From assembly GCA_013368795.1 (NCBI GenBank), contig JABFXX010000452.1, positions 1-34,862 on the forward strand: a stretch of DNA of 34,862 nucleotides, read 5' to 3'. The DNA is from Kofleriaceae bacterium (GTDB taxonomy: Bacteria; Myxococcota_A; Polyangia; Haliangiales; Haliangiaceae). The notes under the pieces are model-generated. The model worked only from the letters and a program-made list of their open reading frames with translations. It had not been told where the DNA came from and ran no database searches. The position numbers were made by a program, and so were the translations under genes. Positions 24,008 through 31,825 of the stretch are shown piece by piece. How positions within the stretch are numbered: position 1 is the stretch's first letter; every line of letters begins with the position of its first letter.

Positions 24008-25128
24008 TCGATTACACCCCGCTCGACGTCGGTCGCCTGTCGCCGGCGGCCCAGAAAGCGCTGGGCCCGGGGCCTGCGAAGATGATGGCTGCGCGCGGCA
24101 TGGCGCCGCTGCCGCCGGGCGACCAGATCTCGGTCCTCTACCAGATCTCGCTCGACGCCGACGCCAGGCTTGCCGAGTCGGCGAAGGCGACGGCCGCCGG
24201 GCTGCCCGAGAAGCTGCTCGCCGGCGCGCTCGGCGACGCGAAGGTCGATCCGCGCGTCCTCGACTTCTTCGCGCAGCACGTCGCGGACAAGCCGGCCGCG
24301 TTCGACGCGCTCGCCGACAACCCGTCGGCCGCCGACGAGACGATGGCGGCGCTCGCGGGCAAGGTCGGTTCGCGCGAGGTCGATCGAATCGCCGCCAACG
24401 AGCAGCGCCTGTTGCGCCATCCCGAGATCATCTCGGCGATGTACCTCAACAAGCACGCGCGGATGTCGACGGTCGATCGCGCGATCGAGCTCGCCGTCCG
24501 CAACAACGTGCGCGTCCCAAATCTCATGGCGTGGGACGAGATCGCCCGCGCGCTCCAGGCCGACAAGGTCGCGCCGACCGTCGAGGGCGACACGCTGTTC
24601 ACGATCGCCGCAGACGCGACGAGCGGCGACGACAGCGAGGTCACGCAGGGCGATGCCGAGCAGGCGATCGACGGCGACGGGCAGCAGGAGAACTTCCTCG
24701 AGGCGACGAAGAACGTTCCGCTCGAGAAGCTCAGCATTCCGGCGAAGATCCGGCTCGCGACGCTCGGCAACGGCTTCGCGCGCGCGACCCTCATCCGCGA
24801 CCCGATCCGGCTCGTCCAGATGGCCGCGATCAAGTCCCCCGCGGTGACCGAGTTCGAGGCGGCCAACTACGCGAGTAACCAGAGCCTCTCCGAGGACGTA
24901 ATTCGCTACATTGCCGCCAAGCGCGAGTGGACCAAGCTTTACGGGACGAAGTACTCGCTGTGCCGCAATCCAAAGACACCGATTCCCGAAGCGATGCGTC
25001 TGCTCCCGTTCCTGCGGGAGAAGGACCTGACCAATCTCAGCAAGTCCAAGGGCGTGCCGTCGGCCGTCGTCGCACAGGCGCGCAAGCTGCTGATGCAGAG
25101 GCGCGGCGGGAACGAAAAGAAGAAGTGA
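24004..25128 (+). CDS. Hypothetical soluble protein coupled to coaX
   Basis: The 374-residue product overlaps coaX by four bases (ATGA). It is largely helical with repeated patterns that resemble degenerate HEAT-like or leucine-rich-variant repeats, such as DPRVLDFFAQHVADKPAAFDAL, EQRLLRHPEIISAMYLNK and IRDPIRLVQMAAIKSPAVTEF. There is an acidic, low-complexity stretch at about 205-232 (DATSGDDSEVTQGDAEQAIDGD) and a Lys-rich C-terminus. No signal peptide, transmembrane segment or catalytic motif is visible, so it is probably cytoplasmic. Repeats of the form NPxxP or HPEI suggest a scaffold rather than an enzyme. I recognise no named family. Two bases separate it from the next gene, so coaX, this gene and the thioredoxin gene form one likely operon. 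Confidence 0.82.
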   Translation: MIDYTPLDVGRLSPAAQKALGPGPAKMMAARGMAPLPPGDQISVLYQISLDADARLAESAKATAAGLPEKLLAGALGDAKVDPRVLDFFAQHVADKPAAFDALADNPSAADETMAALAGKVGSREVDRIAANEQRLLRHPEIISAMYLNKHARMSTVDRAIELAVRNNVRVPNLMAWDEIARALQADKVAPTVEGDTLFTIAADATSGDDSEVTQGDAEQAIDGDGQQENFLEATKNVPLEKLSIPAKIRLATLGNGFARATLIRDPIRLVQMAAIKSPAVTEFEAANYASNQSLSEDVIRYIAAKREWTKLYGTKYSLCRNPKTPIPEAMRLLPFLREKDLTNLSKSKGVPSAVVAQARKLLMQRRGGNEKKK

Positions 25129-25130
25129 CC

Positions 25131-26153
25131 ATGGTCGAGCGATTCGGGCTCGCGCTGGTGAGGCCGCGCGAGGCGCTGGCGCTCGCGGGCAATCGCAGGA
25201 ATGCGGGGCGGTCCGGCTCGGACCTCTTGCTCGCGTTCGTCGTGCTCGTGGTCGCGACGCAGCTGCGCGCGATCGTCGGCGCGGTCTGGCTCGGCGCCGC
25301 CGTCGAGCCCGTGCTCGGGGTGCGCGCGATCATCCGCGTGCTCACCGATGCGCTGACCGTCGACCTCGGCTTCCTCGTGCTCTCCGCGCTGATCCTGTGG
25401 GCATCTGCAGGCCCGCGGCGCGAGCTCGGCCGCGCGTTCGATCTCGCGTGCGTGGCGGTACTGCCGCTGCTGTTTGTCGACCTCGCGGCGACGACCGTCG
25501 TGTTCGCGTTCTCGCTCACGGTCGGCAGCGGCGTGATGATGACGCTGTCGGCGATCGCATACGCGTGGACGGGTGTGCTCGTCGCGCTCGCCGTGATCCA
25601 GGCGCGACGCCCGCCGCAGCCTCCGTCGGAGCGCTCGCTCGCACGCAAGGCTGGGTGGGGCATCGTCGTGCTCGCGGTGCTCGGCGTCGCGGTCCAGGGC
25701 ATCTGGCTCGCGCGCAACCTCGAGCGCGTGCAGCCGATGACGCAGGGTGATCCGGCGCCGGCGTTCGTGCTGCCGAAGGTCACGCAGGACGGCAAGCTCG
25801 GCGAGGCGTTCACGCTCGAGTCGACCAAGGGCAAGGTCACGGTCCTCGACTTCTGGGCGACCTGGTGCAACCCGTGCCTGAAGGCGATGCCGCACCTCGA
25901 GAAGCTGCAGAAGGACTTCCCCGACATCGCGGTCGTCACGATCAACATCGACGACTTCAAGGAAGCGCGCGCGATCTTCGCCGAGAAGGGCTACCAGCTG
26001 ACGCTGCTCGCCGGCGATCAGGCGACGAGCCAGCGCTACGGCGTCGACGCGATTCCGCACACGGTCGTGATCGATCGCGAGGGCAGGGTCCGGCGCGTCG
26101 TGCGCGGTGGCGGCGTCGATCTGCACAGCGTGGTCGCGCCGCTATTGAAGTGA
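25131..26153 (+). CDS. Membrane-anchored TlpA/ResA-like thioredoxin with an N-terminal multi-helix domain
   Basis: The 340-residue product has about five transmembrane helices in residues 28-195 (for example DLLLAFVVLVVATQL, DLGFLVLSALILW, VLPLLFVDLAATTVVFAF and WGIVVLAVLGVAVQGIW). It is followed by a thioredoxin-fold domain (about 200-340) with the redox motif WCNPC (245-249) in FWATWCNPCLKAMPHLEKL and a cis-Pro candidate in DAIPHTVVIDREG. The N-terminal half has the look of a Yip1-like membrane domain. The usual TlpA-type proteins have only a single anchor, so this is an uncommon fusion. The thioredoxin domain should lie on the periplasmic side and act as a disulfide reductase. The ATG at 25131 is chosen: the longer upstream reading is in the shadow of the previous gene. 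Confidence 0.9.
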   Translation: MVERFGLALVRPREALALAGNRRNAGRSGSDLLLAFVVLVVATQLRAIVGAVWLGAAVEPVLGVRAIIRVLTDALTVDLGFLVLSALILWASAGPRRELGRAFDLACVAVLPLLFVDLAATTVVFAFSLTVGSGVMMTLSAIAYAWTGVLVALAVIQARRPPQPPSERSLARKAGWGIVVLAVLGVAVQGIWLARNLERVQPMTQGDPAPAFVLPKVTQDGKLGEAFTLESTKGKVTVLDFWATWCNPCLKAMPHLEKLQKDFPDIAVVTINIDDFKEARAIFAEKGYQLTLLAGDQATSQRYGVDAIPHTVVIDREGRVRRVVRGGGVDLHSVVAPLLK

Positions 26154-26200
26154 CAGATCCGGAAGTGGATATGAAAGCGATGCTCTGGTAACAGAGACGC

Positions 26201-26392
26201 ATGGCGAGCCTGGTCTGCGCCACGTGCCGCAAGCTGATTCCGCCCGGGACGAACGCGATCCGTTGCACGGTCGCGTCGTGCAACACCGGCCGGATGAAGC
26301 TGCGTTTTTGCTCGGTGACATGCTGGGAGAAGCACGTTCCGACGGCGCGGCATCGTAAGGCCAGCTACGTCGTCGAAGGCGAAGCCGGCTAG
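26201..26392 (+). CDS. Small zinc-finger-like protein
   Basis: This 63-residue protein has eight well-spaced Cys/His candidates: Cys6, Cys9, Cys22, Cys27, Cys37, Cys41, His45 and His51. They lie in CATCRK, IRCTVASC and FCSVTCWEKHVPTARH. The spacing suggests two interleaved zinc sites, similar to treble-clef or MYND/TRASH-type fingers, but I cannot assign a family. The C-terminal tail is acidic. It is probably cytoplasmic, as there is no signal sequence. ATG at 26201 is the only sensible start. It stands alone with 47 bp upstream and 62 bp downstream, so it may or may not share the neighbouring transcript. A role in protein-protein contacts is as likely as nucleic-acid binding. Confidence 0.75.
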   Translation: MASLVCATCRKLIPPGTNAIRCTVASCNTGRMKLRFCSVTCWEKHVPTARHRKASYVVEGEAG

Positions 26393-26407
26393 CCCGGGTC
26401 GTTGAGG

Positions 26408-26426
26408 CCTCGCCGATTTTGCGAGG
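26408..26426 (+). terminator. Hairpin between the zinc-finger and Fam20-like genes
   Basis: CCTCGC and GCGAGG form a perfect six-base stem around a seven-base loop. A run of Ts (26445-26449) comes only 18 bases later, so this is at best an imperfect terminator and could be a 5' leader structure instead. Confidence 0.25.
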
Positions 26427-26454
26427 GAATTCGCGCACGTGATATTTTTCTCTC

Positions 26455-27543
26455 GTGCGGTTGGGAACCTGCATCGCGTTCGAGCTCGCCATGGCGGCAG
26501 GCGCGATCGGCGGCGTGTGGCTCGGCGTGAGCCATACGATCGAAATTGCAGGCGATTACTTCTCGACCCACGAGGCGTCGGCGGCGACCGTGAGCGACTC
26601 CGATCGGCCGGCGCCGATGCGCTTGCCCGCCGCGTTCCTGAAGGTCGAGCCGCCCGCAGCACCGCCGACCATCTTCGGCTATCCCGACGACGTGCTGCTG
26701 GCTCCGATCGGCGCGACCAAGCTCGTGCGCGTGAAGCCGAACAAGGGCGGCACGTCGCTGTCACTGCGCCTCGAGTTCGAGAACGGTGCGCGCGCCGCGT
26801 TCAAGCCCGAGCAGATCAACCTGCAGTCGGAGCCGCGTCGCGAGCTCGCCGCGTATCGCATCGACCGCATGCTCGGTATCGGCCACGTTCAGCCCGCCAA
26901 GGCGATCAAGTTCGCGCTCGCGGATGTCGTCGCGGCCGCCGACCCCGACTACCGCACGTACACCGCGACCCGCATCGCCGACGAGGCCATCCCGCGCGGC
27001 ACCGAGCTCCGCGGCGTCGCGTCATGGTGGATTCCCGAGATCCGCGACGCGAAATTCGACCGCCTGCTCGTCGACAGCTCCGAGGGCATGCAGGTGTGGA
27101 CGTCGCGGCTACAGGCGGGCCTGCCAATCGCTCCCGAAGAGCAACCGATGCTCGCGCAGCTCGCGACGCTGGTCCTGTTCGATGTCATCATCGACAACGC
27201 CGATCGCTGGAGTGGGTGGAACACGAAAGCCTCGACGGACCTCCGCACGCTGTACTTCATGGACAACACGCTCTCGTTCTCGAAGTTCTCCCACGGCCAC
27301 GATAACAACCTGAAGCCGCTCTATCGCATCCAGGTGTTTCCTCGCGCGCTCGTCGCGAAGATCCGCGCGATGACGCTCGACTCGGTGACGGCGACGCTGT
27401 CCGCGGACGACGGCGCGGGCCTCGGCCCGCTGCTCGAGCCCGAGGAGATCCGCGCGATCATCGCGCGACGCGATAACGTCATCGCGTACATCGATCGGCT
27501 GATCGCTCAGCACGGAGAGGACGCGGTGCTCGCTCTGCCATGA
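26455..27543 (+). CDS. Fam20-like (secretory-pathway kinase fold) membrane-anchored protein
   Basis: The 362-residue product starts at GTG 26455 with a hydrophobic segment (about 5-25) that could be a signal anchor. The rest carries residues in the order of the Fam20/HipA/PI4K-like kinase fold: FKPE with Lys117, RRELAAYRIDRMLGIG with Glu130, FDVIIDNADRWSGWN with Asp250 as catalytic-base candidate, and FMDNTLSF with Asp270 as metal-ligand candidate. This matches the Lys, Glu, DRHHY-like and LDNG-like positions of Fam20 proteins. The second helix of the pattern (AYRIDRMLG) is also typical. If the anchor is used, the kinase domain lies outside the cytoplasm. No upstream Shine-Dalgarno is seen. 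It overlaps the next gene by four bases (ATGA). Activity and substrate are unproven. Confidence 0.72.
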   Translation: MRLGTCIAFELAMAAGAIGGVWLGVSHTIEIAGDYFSTHEASAATVSDSDRPAPMRLPAAFLKVEPPAAPPTIFGYPDDVLLAPIGATKLVRVKPNKGGTSLSLRLEFENGARAAFKPEQINLQSEPRRELAAYRIDRMLGIGHVQPAKAIKFALADVVAAADPDYRTYTATRIADEAIPRGTELRGVASWWIPEIRDAKFDRLLVDSSEGMQVWTSRLQAGLPIAPEEQPMLAQLATLVLFDVIIDNADRWSGWNTKASTDLRTLYFMDNTLSFSKFSHGHDNNLKPLYRIQVFPRALVAKIRAMTLDSVTATLSADDGAGLGPLLEPEEIRAIIARRDNVIAYIDRLIAQHGEDAVLALP

Positions 27544-28925
27544 TTCCCTGTCCAAACTGTGGCAAGCCCGTCGATCCGTTGCGCGCACCTGCGGTGAGCG
27601 TTCGCGACGGCAAGGTCGTCGGGTTCTGCAGCCGCGAGTGCAAGGCCGCCGCCGAGGCGCAGCCGGCGAAGCTCGTGCCGACCAAGATCGTGCGCGCACC
27701 TGCCGGGGCGGACGTGCCGGCGAAGGGGAAGGCGCGCACGCCCGCGAGCGGCGCCGCCATCCCGGCATCGTCGGCTGACCTCGACAGCGGTCCCGTCATC
27801 GAGATCCTCCACGAGCCGGCAACCGGCGTCGTGACGAGCGCCGCCGACGCGCGCAAGACCAAGGCAAATCCGTCGAGCCTGCGCGCCGAGACCGACGGCG
27901 CGATCGAGATCGCCGACACGGGGCACATCGACGACTACGTCGCGCTCGACGAGCCGCGCCGCGGCCGCACGATGTTGATCGCCCTCATCCTCGTCGCTCT
28001 CGTCGGCGGTGGCGTCGCGGCTGCCTACAGCCTCGGCTATTTCGGCCGCGACAAGGCAGCGGCGACCACGCCACCGCCCGCACCGGTGAAGCCGCCGGTG
28101 GCCGCGCCGCCGCCCGACGCGCAGGTCCTCGTCGAGCCGAGCGCCGCGCTCGAGCGCGCGGAGGCCGTACTGCGCCAGCAGATGAAGAGCGAGTCGCCAC
28201 GCGTCCAGCGCGTCGCCGCGATGGCGTTGTCGCGCACCGGTGACCCCGCCGCGATCCAGATGCTCGTCGCCGCGCTCAAGGAAGAGACGAGCGATCTCGC
28301 GAAGCTCGACATTGCCTACGCGCTCGCGCGCGGCGGCGACAAGCGCGGTGCCGAGGCGCTCGATGCCGCGATCGCCGGCGGCAAGCGTGACCCTCGCCTC
28401 GAGGCGGGCCGTCGGTTCGCGGCGCTCGGCGACAAGCGCGCGATCCACGTCCTCGAGAACTACCTTCCGGTCACCCAGCTCCGGCTCGGCATCGCCGAGC
28501 AGATGGCGTTCCTCGCCGAGCCACGCGCGGTCAAGGTCCTCGACGGCGTCCGCGCCGACGAGAAGGCCGTACCCGACGAGCGCGCGCGCGCGACGATCGC
28601 GCTCGGTCACGCGGGCCGCACCGACGTCGCGCCCGCCCTGCGCGAGCTCCTCACCGACGACCGCCAGAACTCGTTCGCGGCCCAGGCGCTCGCCGGTCTC
28701 CACGACGAGGCTGCGCGGCCGGTGCTCGTCGAGCAGCTGAACATCCCGTCGCTGCGCGTGAAGAGCGCGCGCGGCCTGCGGCGCCTCGCGCCCGACAAGG
28801 ACGTGCGCGAGCTGTTCCCGCCGCTCCTCCACGCGCTCGATAGCTACAAGGACACCGAGCAGGTGCAGGTCGCCGAGGCGCTGCTCTTGCTCGCCGGTCC
28901 AGAGAAGTGGTCGGAGCGCGAGTGA
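27540..28925 (+). CDS. Zinc-ribbon, single-TM, HEAT-repeat protein
   Basis: The 461-residue protein begins with a zinc ribbon: Cys4, Cys7, Cys30 and Cys34 in CPNC and FCSREC. A Pro/Ala-rich disordered stretch (about 40-140) leads to one transmembrane helix (144-166, TMLIALILVALVGGGVAAAYSLG), another Pro-rich linker, and a C-terminal array of HEAT/PBS-type repeats (about 198-455). These include RVQRVAAMALSRTGDPAAIQML, LDIAYALARGGDKRGAEAL and RARATIALGHAGRTDVAPAL. The zinc ribbon would be cytoplasmic and the HEAT array periplasmic. Translation is coupled to the Fam20-like gene by a four-base overlap, and the MFS gene follows after 16 bases. The combination suggests a membrane-spanning scaffold for the upstream protein, which is inference. 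Confidence 0.85.
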   Translation: MIPCPNCGKPVDPLRAPAVSVRDGKVVGFCSRECKAAAEAQPAKLVPTKIVRAPAGADVPAKGKARTPASGAAIPASSADLDSGPVIEILHEPATGVVTSAADARKTKANPSSLRAETDGAIEIADTGHIDDYVALDEPRRGRTMLIALILVALVGGGVAAAYSLGYFGRDKAAATTPPPAPVKPPVAAPPPDAQVLVEPSAALERAEAVLRQQMKSESPRVQRVAAMALSRTGDPAAIQMLVAALKEETSDLAKLDIAYALARGGDKRGAEALDAAIAGGKRDPRLEAGRRFAALGDKRAIHVLENYLPVTQLRLGIAEQMAFLAEPRAVKVLDGVRADEKAVPDERARATIALGHAGRTDVAPALRELLTDDRQNSFAAQALAGLHDEAARPVLVEQLNIPSLRVKSARGLRRLAPDKDVRELFPPLLHALDSYKDTEQVQVAEALLLLAGPEKWSERE

Positions 28926-28941
28926 TGGCGAGGGGCGGGCG

Positions 28942-30153
28942 ATGAGTCGCAACCTGCGCCTCTTCTATCTCTATCGCCTGCTCGCGACGTCGTACCTCTA
29001 CGTCCCGATCTTCATGCTGTTCCGCGCGGCGCGCGGTCTCTCGTTCTTCGAGAGCCTCGCGCTCGGCGCGATCTACAGCGCGGTCGTGATCGTCGTCGAG
29101 ATTCCGACCGGCGTGTTCGCCGACCGCCTCGGCCGCCGCCGCTCGATGCTCGTCGGCGCGCTGACGATGACCGCGTCGTGCCTCCTCGCCGCGCAGGCGC
29201 ACAGCTTCGGCGAGTTCGCGATCGCCGAGGCGCTCGCCGCGATGTCGCTCGCGCTCTGCTCGGGCGCCGACTCGGCCTACCTGTTTGACCTCCTCCTCGA
29301 GCACGGCCGCGTGCACGAGTACAGCCGCCGCGAGTCGACCGCCTCGGCGTGGCACCTCATGGGCAACGCGTGCGCCTACGCTGCCGGTGGCCTCCTCGCG
29401 ACGATCGACCTCGTGCTGCCGTTCTACGCGACTGCCGTCGTTGCCGCGGCCGCCGCGATCGTCGCGTGCCTGCTCGCCGACGATCGTCCGCGCGACGCCG
29501 CGCCCGCCGCGAAGGTGCTGCGCTCGTGGGGCAGGGACATGACCGCGGCCATCCGTGACGTCACGTCGAACTCGCGCCTCGCCTGGCTCATCGGCTACTC
29601 GGCGGCCGTGTTCGTCCTGTTGCGCGCGACCGACTACCTCTACCAGCCGTACCTCTCGACGCGCGGCCTGGGTCAGCTCGAGATCGGTCTCCTCTACGCC
29701 GGCGTCGCGCTCGTCGCATCGCTCGTCGCGTACCGCACGCACGTGCTGCGCCGCCGCTACAGCGACGAGCTGCTCCTCTGGGCGCTCCTCGGGGGCCTCG
29801 CGATCAGTTTCCTCGGCCTCGCCGGTGCGGGCGCTGGACCGTGGATGTTGAGCCTGCTCGTCGTCCAGGCGATTGCGAACGGCATCTACTCGCCGCTGAC
29901 AAAGCCGCTGCTCAACGCGGAGATTCACGACTCGTCGCGCCGCGCCGCGGTGCTGTCGATCGAGAGCATCGCGCGCCGTGCCGCGATCGGCATCTTCGCG
30001 CCGCTCGTCGGGTTCTACGGCAAGGTCGGCGTCATGGAGCTGTGCGGTGTCGTCGGCCTCGGTGGCCTCGTCCTGCTCGCGCTCACGCGCGGCCGTCTTG
30101 CGCCGGCGCCGGTGCCGGTCCCCGTCCCGATCGCGACCGATCGCACGCGCTGA
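28942..30153 (+). CDS. MFS transporter
   Basis: The 403-residue membrane protein has the hydrophobic profile of a 12-helix major-facilitator transporter. The family loop motif GVFADRLGRRRS (57-68) between helices 2 and 3 is well conserved. Hydrophobic segments alternate with short basic loops, and the C-terminus is a Pro/Val-rich tail (APAPVPVPVPIA) with no obvious function. A short charged segment near residues 110-130 (DLLLEHGRVHEYSRRES) resembles the multidrug/tetracenomycin-like members. The substrate is unknown. It follows the HEAT gene by 16 bases on the same strand. The ATG at 28942 has a purine-rich stretch (GAGGGGCGGGCG) before it. Confidence 0.92.
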   Translation: MSRNLRLFYLYRLLATSYLYVPIFMLFRAARGLSFFESLALGAIYSAVVIVVEIPTGVFADRLGRRRSMLVGALTMTASCLLAAQAHSFGEFAIAEALAAMSLALCSGADSAYLFDLLLEHGRVHEYSRRESTASAWHLMGNACAYAAGGLLATIDLVLPFYATAVVAAAAAIVACLLADDRPRDAAPAAKVLRSWGRDMTAAIRDVTSNSRLAWLIGYSAAVFVLLRATDYLYQPYLSTRGLGQLEIGLLYAGVALVASLVAYRTHVLRRRYSDELLLWALLGGLAISFLGLAGAGAGPWMLSLLVVQAIANGIYSPLTKPLLNAEIHDSSRRAAVLSIESIARRAAIGIFAPLVGFYGKVGVMELCGVVGLGGLVLLALTRGRLAPAPVPVPVPIATDRTR

Positions 30154-30199
30154 AACTCGAGGCTTGGCCGGGACCGGCACGCCGGCGTACCGTGGGTCC

Positions 30200-30946
30200 A
30201 TGCGGATGGTGGTCGGTCTCGCCGCGGTCCTGGCCGCGTGCGCGGAGCCTGGTGATGGGAGAGCGACGAACGACGGCCCGCTCGCCATGACGTTCCGCTT
30301 GTCGGTGACGCAGGGCGATCCATCCGAGCGGGGGCCCTCCGCGACGCCGCCGACGGTCTACATCGACGGCGTCGCGACCGAGTCGGTGACCGAAGTCTTC
30401 GACTCCGAGGATGCCTCTCGCGCTGCGTCGTTCCTCCTGGAGCTCCGGCACGGCGACGTCGCGGTCGCATCGAAGACGATCGTCGTCGGCGACTACGACG
30501 ACTGTCTCGATCACGTCGAGAACGCGACGAGCGCGAACATCGCGTTCTGCAAGTACGATAGCGGCGAGCTGCGCTACGCGTCCTCGGGCGCGTCTCACGA
30601 AGGCGCCGGCGGCGGCCAGGGCTGCGTCGGCGACGGGTTCTGCGCTCCGGCGTGTCATCCGGCCTCCGGCTGCGGAGAAGGGCTGCGGTGCACGAGCCTG
30701 ATCGTCTCGACGACGCCGCTCGCCAGCCATCTCGGCTGTGCGCCCGAAGGTCCGAAGTCGCTCGGCGAGGCCTGCTCGCTCGTGCCCGCGAGCGGCGGTG
30801 ACTACGACGACTGCGGCTTCGGACTACTCTGCGTCGAGAGCACGTGCCGCACGGTCTGCAATCCGTATGCGGCCGACGCCTGCCCGGCAGCAGAGACCTG
30901 CGCGTTCGTCGATGGTCACGCGCCCGAGATGCGCGTGTGCCTGTGA
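30200..30946 (+). CDS. Cys-rich putative lipoprotein
   Basis: Taking the ATG at 30200, the product has 248 residues and a lipoprotein signal peptide (MRMVVGLAAVLAAC, lipobox LAAC). The longer upstream reading is a Ser/Arg-rich shadow of the MFS gene. The N-terminal half (about 20-125) is beta-rich (PTVYIDGVATESVTEVF, FLLELRHGDVAVASKTIVVGDYDDC). The C-terminal half (about 135-248) is dense in cysteines with spacings such as CVGDGFCAPAC, CGEGLRC and CNPYAADACPAAETC, typical of small disulfide-rich extracellular modules in myxobacteria. It is probably displayed on the cell surface. The stop is one base from the stop of the convergent SDR gene. No function is assigned. Confidence 0.82.
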   Translation: MRMVVGLAAVLAACAEPGDGRATNDGPLAMTFRLSVTQGDPSERGPSATPPTVYIDGVATESVTEVFDSEDASRAASFLLELRHGDVAVASKTIVVGDYDDCLDHVENATSANIAFCKYDSGELRYASSGASHEGAGGGQGCVGDGFCAPACHPASGCGEGLRCTSLIVSTTPLASHLGCAPEGPKSLGEACSLVPASGGDYDDCGFGLLCVESTCRTVCNPYAADACPAAETCAFVDGHAPEMRVCL

Positions 30947-30947
30947 G

Positions 30948-31730
30948 CTACTCCTCGTAGATCATCTTCGTCGTCATGCCGCCGTCGATGACGAACGTCT
31001 GCCCGGTGACGAAGCCCGCCTCGTTCGAGGCGAGGTAGGCGGCAAGCGCCGCGACATCCTCGGGCCGGCCGACGCGGCCGACCGGATGTTGCTCGTGATC
31101 GACGTCGCGCAGCTCCGGCGGCTTCCGCTTGCTCCTCACGTCCCACGCGCTGGTCGCGATCCAGCCCGGCGCGATCGCGTTGACGCGCACATCGGGCCCG
31201 AGCGAGTTCGCGAGCGCGTGCGTGAGCGCGACGATGCCGCCCTTGGTCGCCGCATAGGCCTCGTTGTGCGGCTCGCTCATGAACGCGCGCGTCGACGTCA
31301 GATTCACGATCGCGCCCTTGCGCTTGCGGAGGTGAACCGCGGCGTGGCGGGCCATCAGGAACGTGCCGGTGAGGTTGATGTCGATGACGTCCTGCCAGTC
31401 CGACAGCTTCATCTGCTCGAGCGGTGGCACCGTCGGGTTCGCCTTCGCGGCGTTGTTGACGAGGATGTCGAGGCCCGAGCCCCACGCGACGGTCGCGTCG
31501 ACGATGCGCTTCACGTCGGTCTCGACAGCGACGCTGCCGACCACGCCGTGCACCTTGCCCGCGTCGTCGCTGCCCAGTTCGTCGACCGCGTCGGTCACGG
31601 CGGCCTGGTCGACGTCGACGAGGACCACCCGGGCGCCCTCCTCGAGGAACCTCGCAGCAATCGCCCGGCCGATGCCCCGGCCCGCCCCCGTCACCAGCGC
31701 CACGAGCCCGTCGAGTCGATGCGGTCGCAT
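30948..31730 (-). CDS. Short-chain dehydrogenase/reductase
   Basis: From the ATG at 31730 the product is 260 residues, normal for a classical SDR. Motifs: cofactor-binding TGAGRGIG (14-21), Asp39 at the end of the second strand (VLVDVD), which favours NAD(H), structural NNAA (92-95), and the catalytic set Ser146, Tyr159 and Lys163 (YAATK). The C-terminal PGW and FVIDGGMT are also typical. An in-frame GTG at 31748 would add six residues; the GGAG over that GTG serves the ATG better, though its spacing is long. Cytoplasmic enzyme of unknown substrate, probably an alcohol or a 3-oxoacyl compound. It is divergent from rimO with 95 bp between. Confidence 0.93.
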   Translation of the reverse strand: MRPHRLDGLVALVTGAGRGIGRAIAARFLEEGARVVLVDVDQAAVTDAVDELGSDDAGKVHGVVGSVAVETDVKRIVDATVAWGSGLDILVNNAAKANPTVPPLEQMKLSDWQDVIDINLTGTFLMARHAAVHLRKRKGAIVNLTSTRAFMSEPHNEAYAATKGGIVALTHALANSLGPDVRVNAIAPGWIATSAWDVRSKRKPPELRDVDHEQHPVGRVGRPEDVAALAAYLASNEAGFVTGQTFVIDGGMTTKMIYEE

Positions 31731-31825
31731 AGGTACGTGTAGCTCCACGGGTTTCGCCCGGCAATGCCACGGAGGAGATCGATCGTTGACTTGCTCCCGA
31801 CGGCAGATCAGACTGCCCCGCCCAC

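Noticed and set aside
30154-30199. CCGGCACGCCGG-type inverted repeat after the MFS gene as a terminator
   Set aside because: Very short stem in GC-rich DNA with no following T-run.
31786-31814. TTGACT as a sigma-70 promoter for rimO
   Set aside because: The -35-like box has no acceptable -10 at 16-18 bp.
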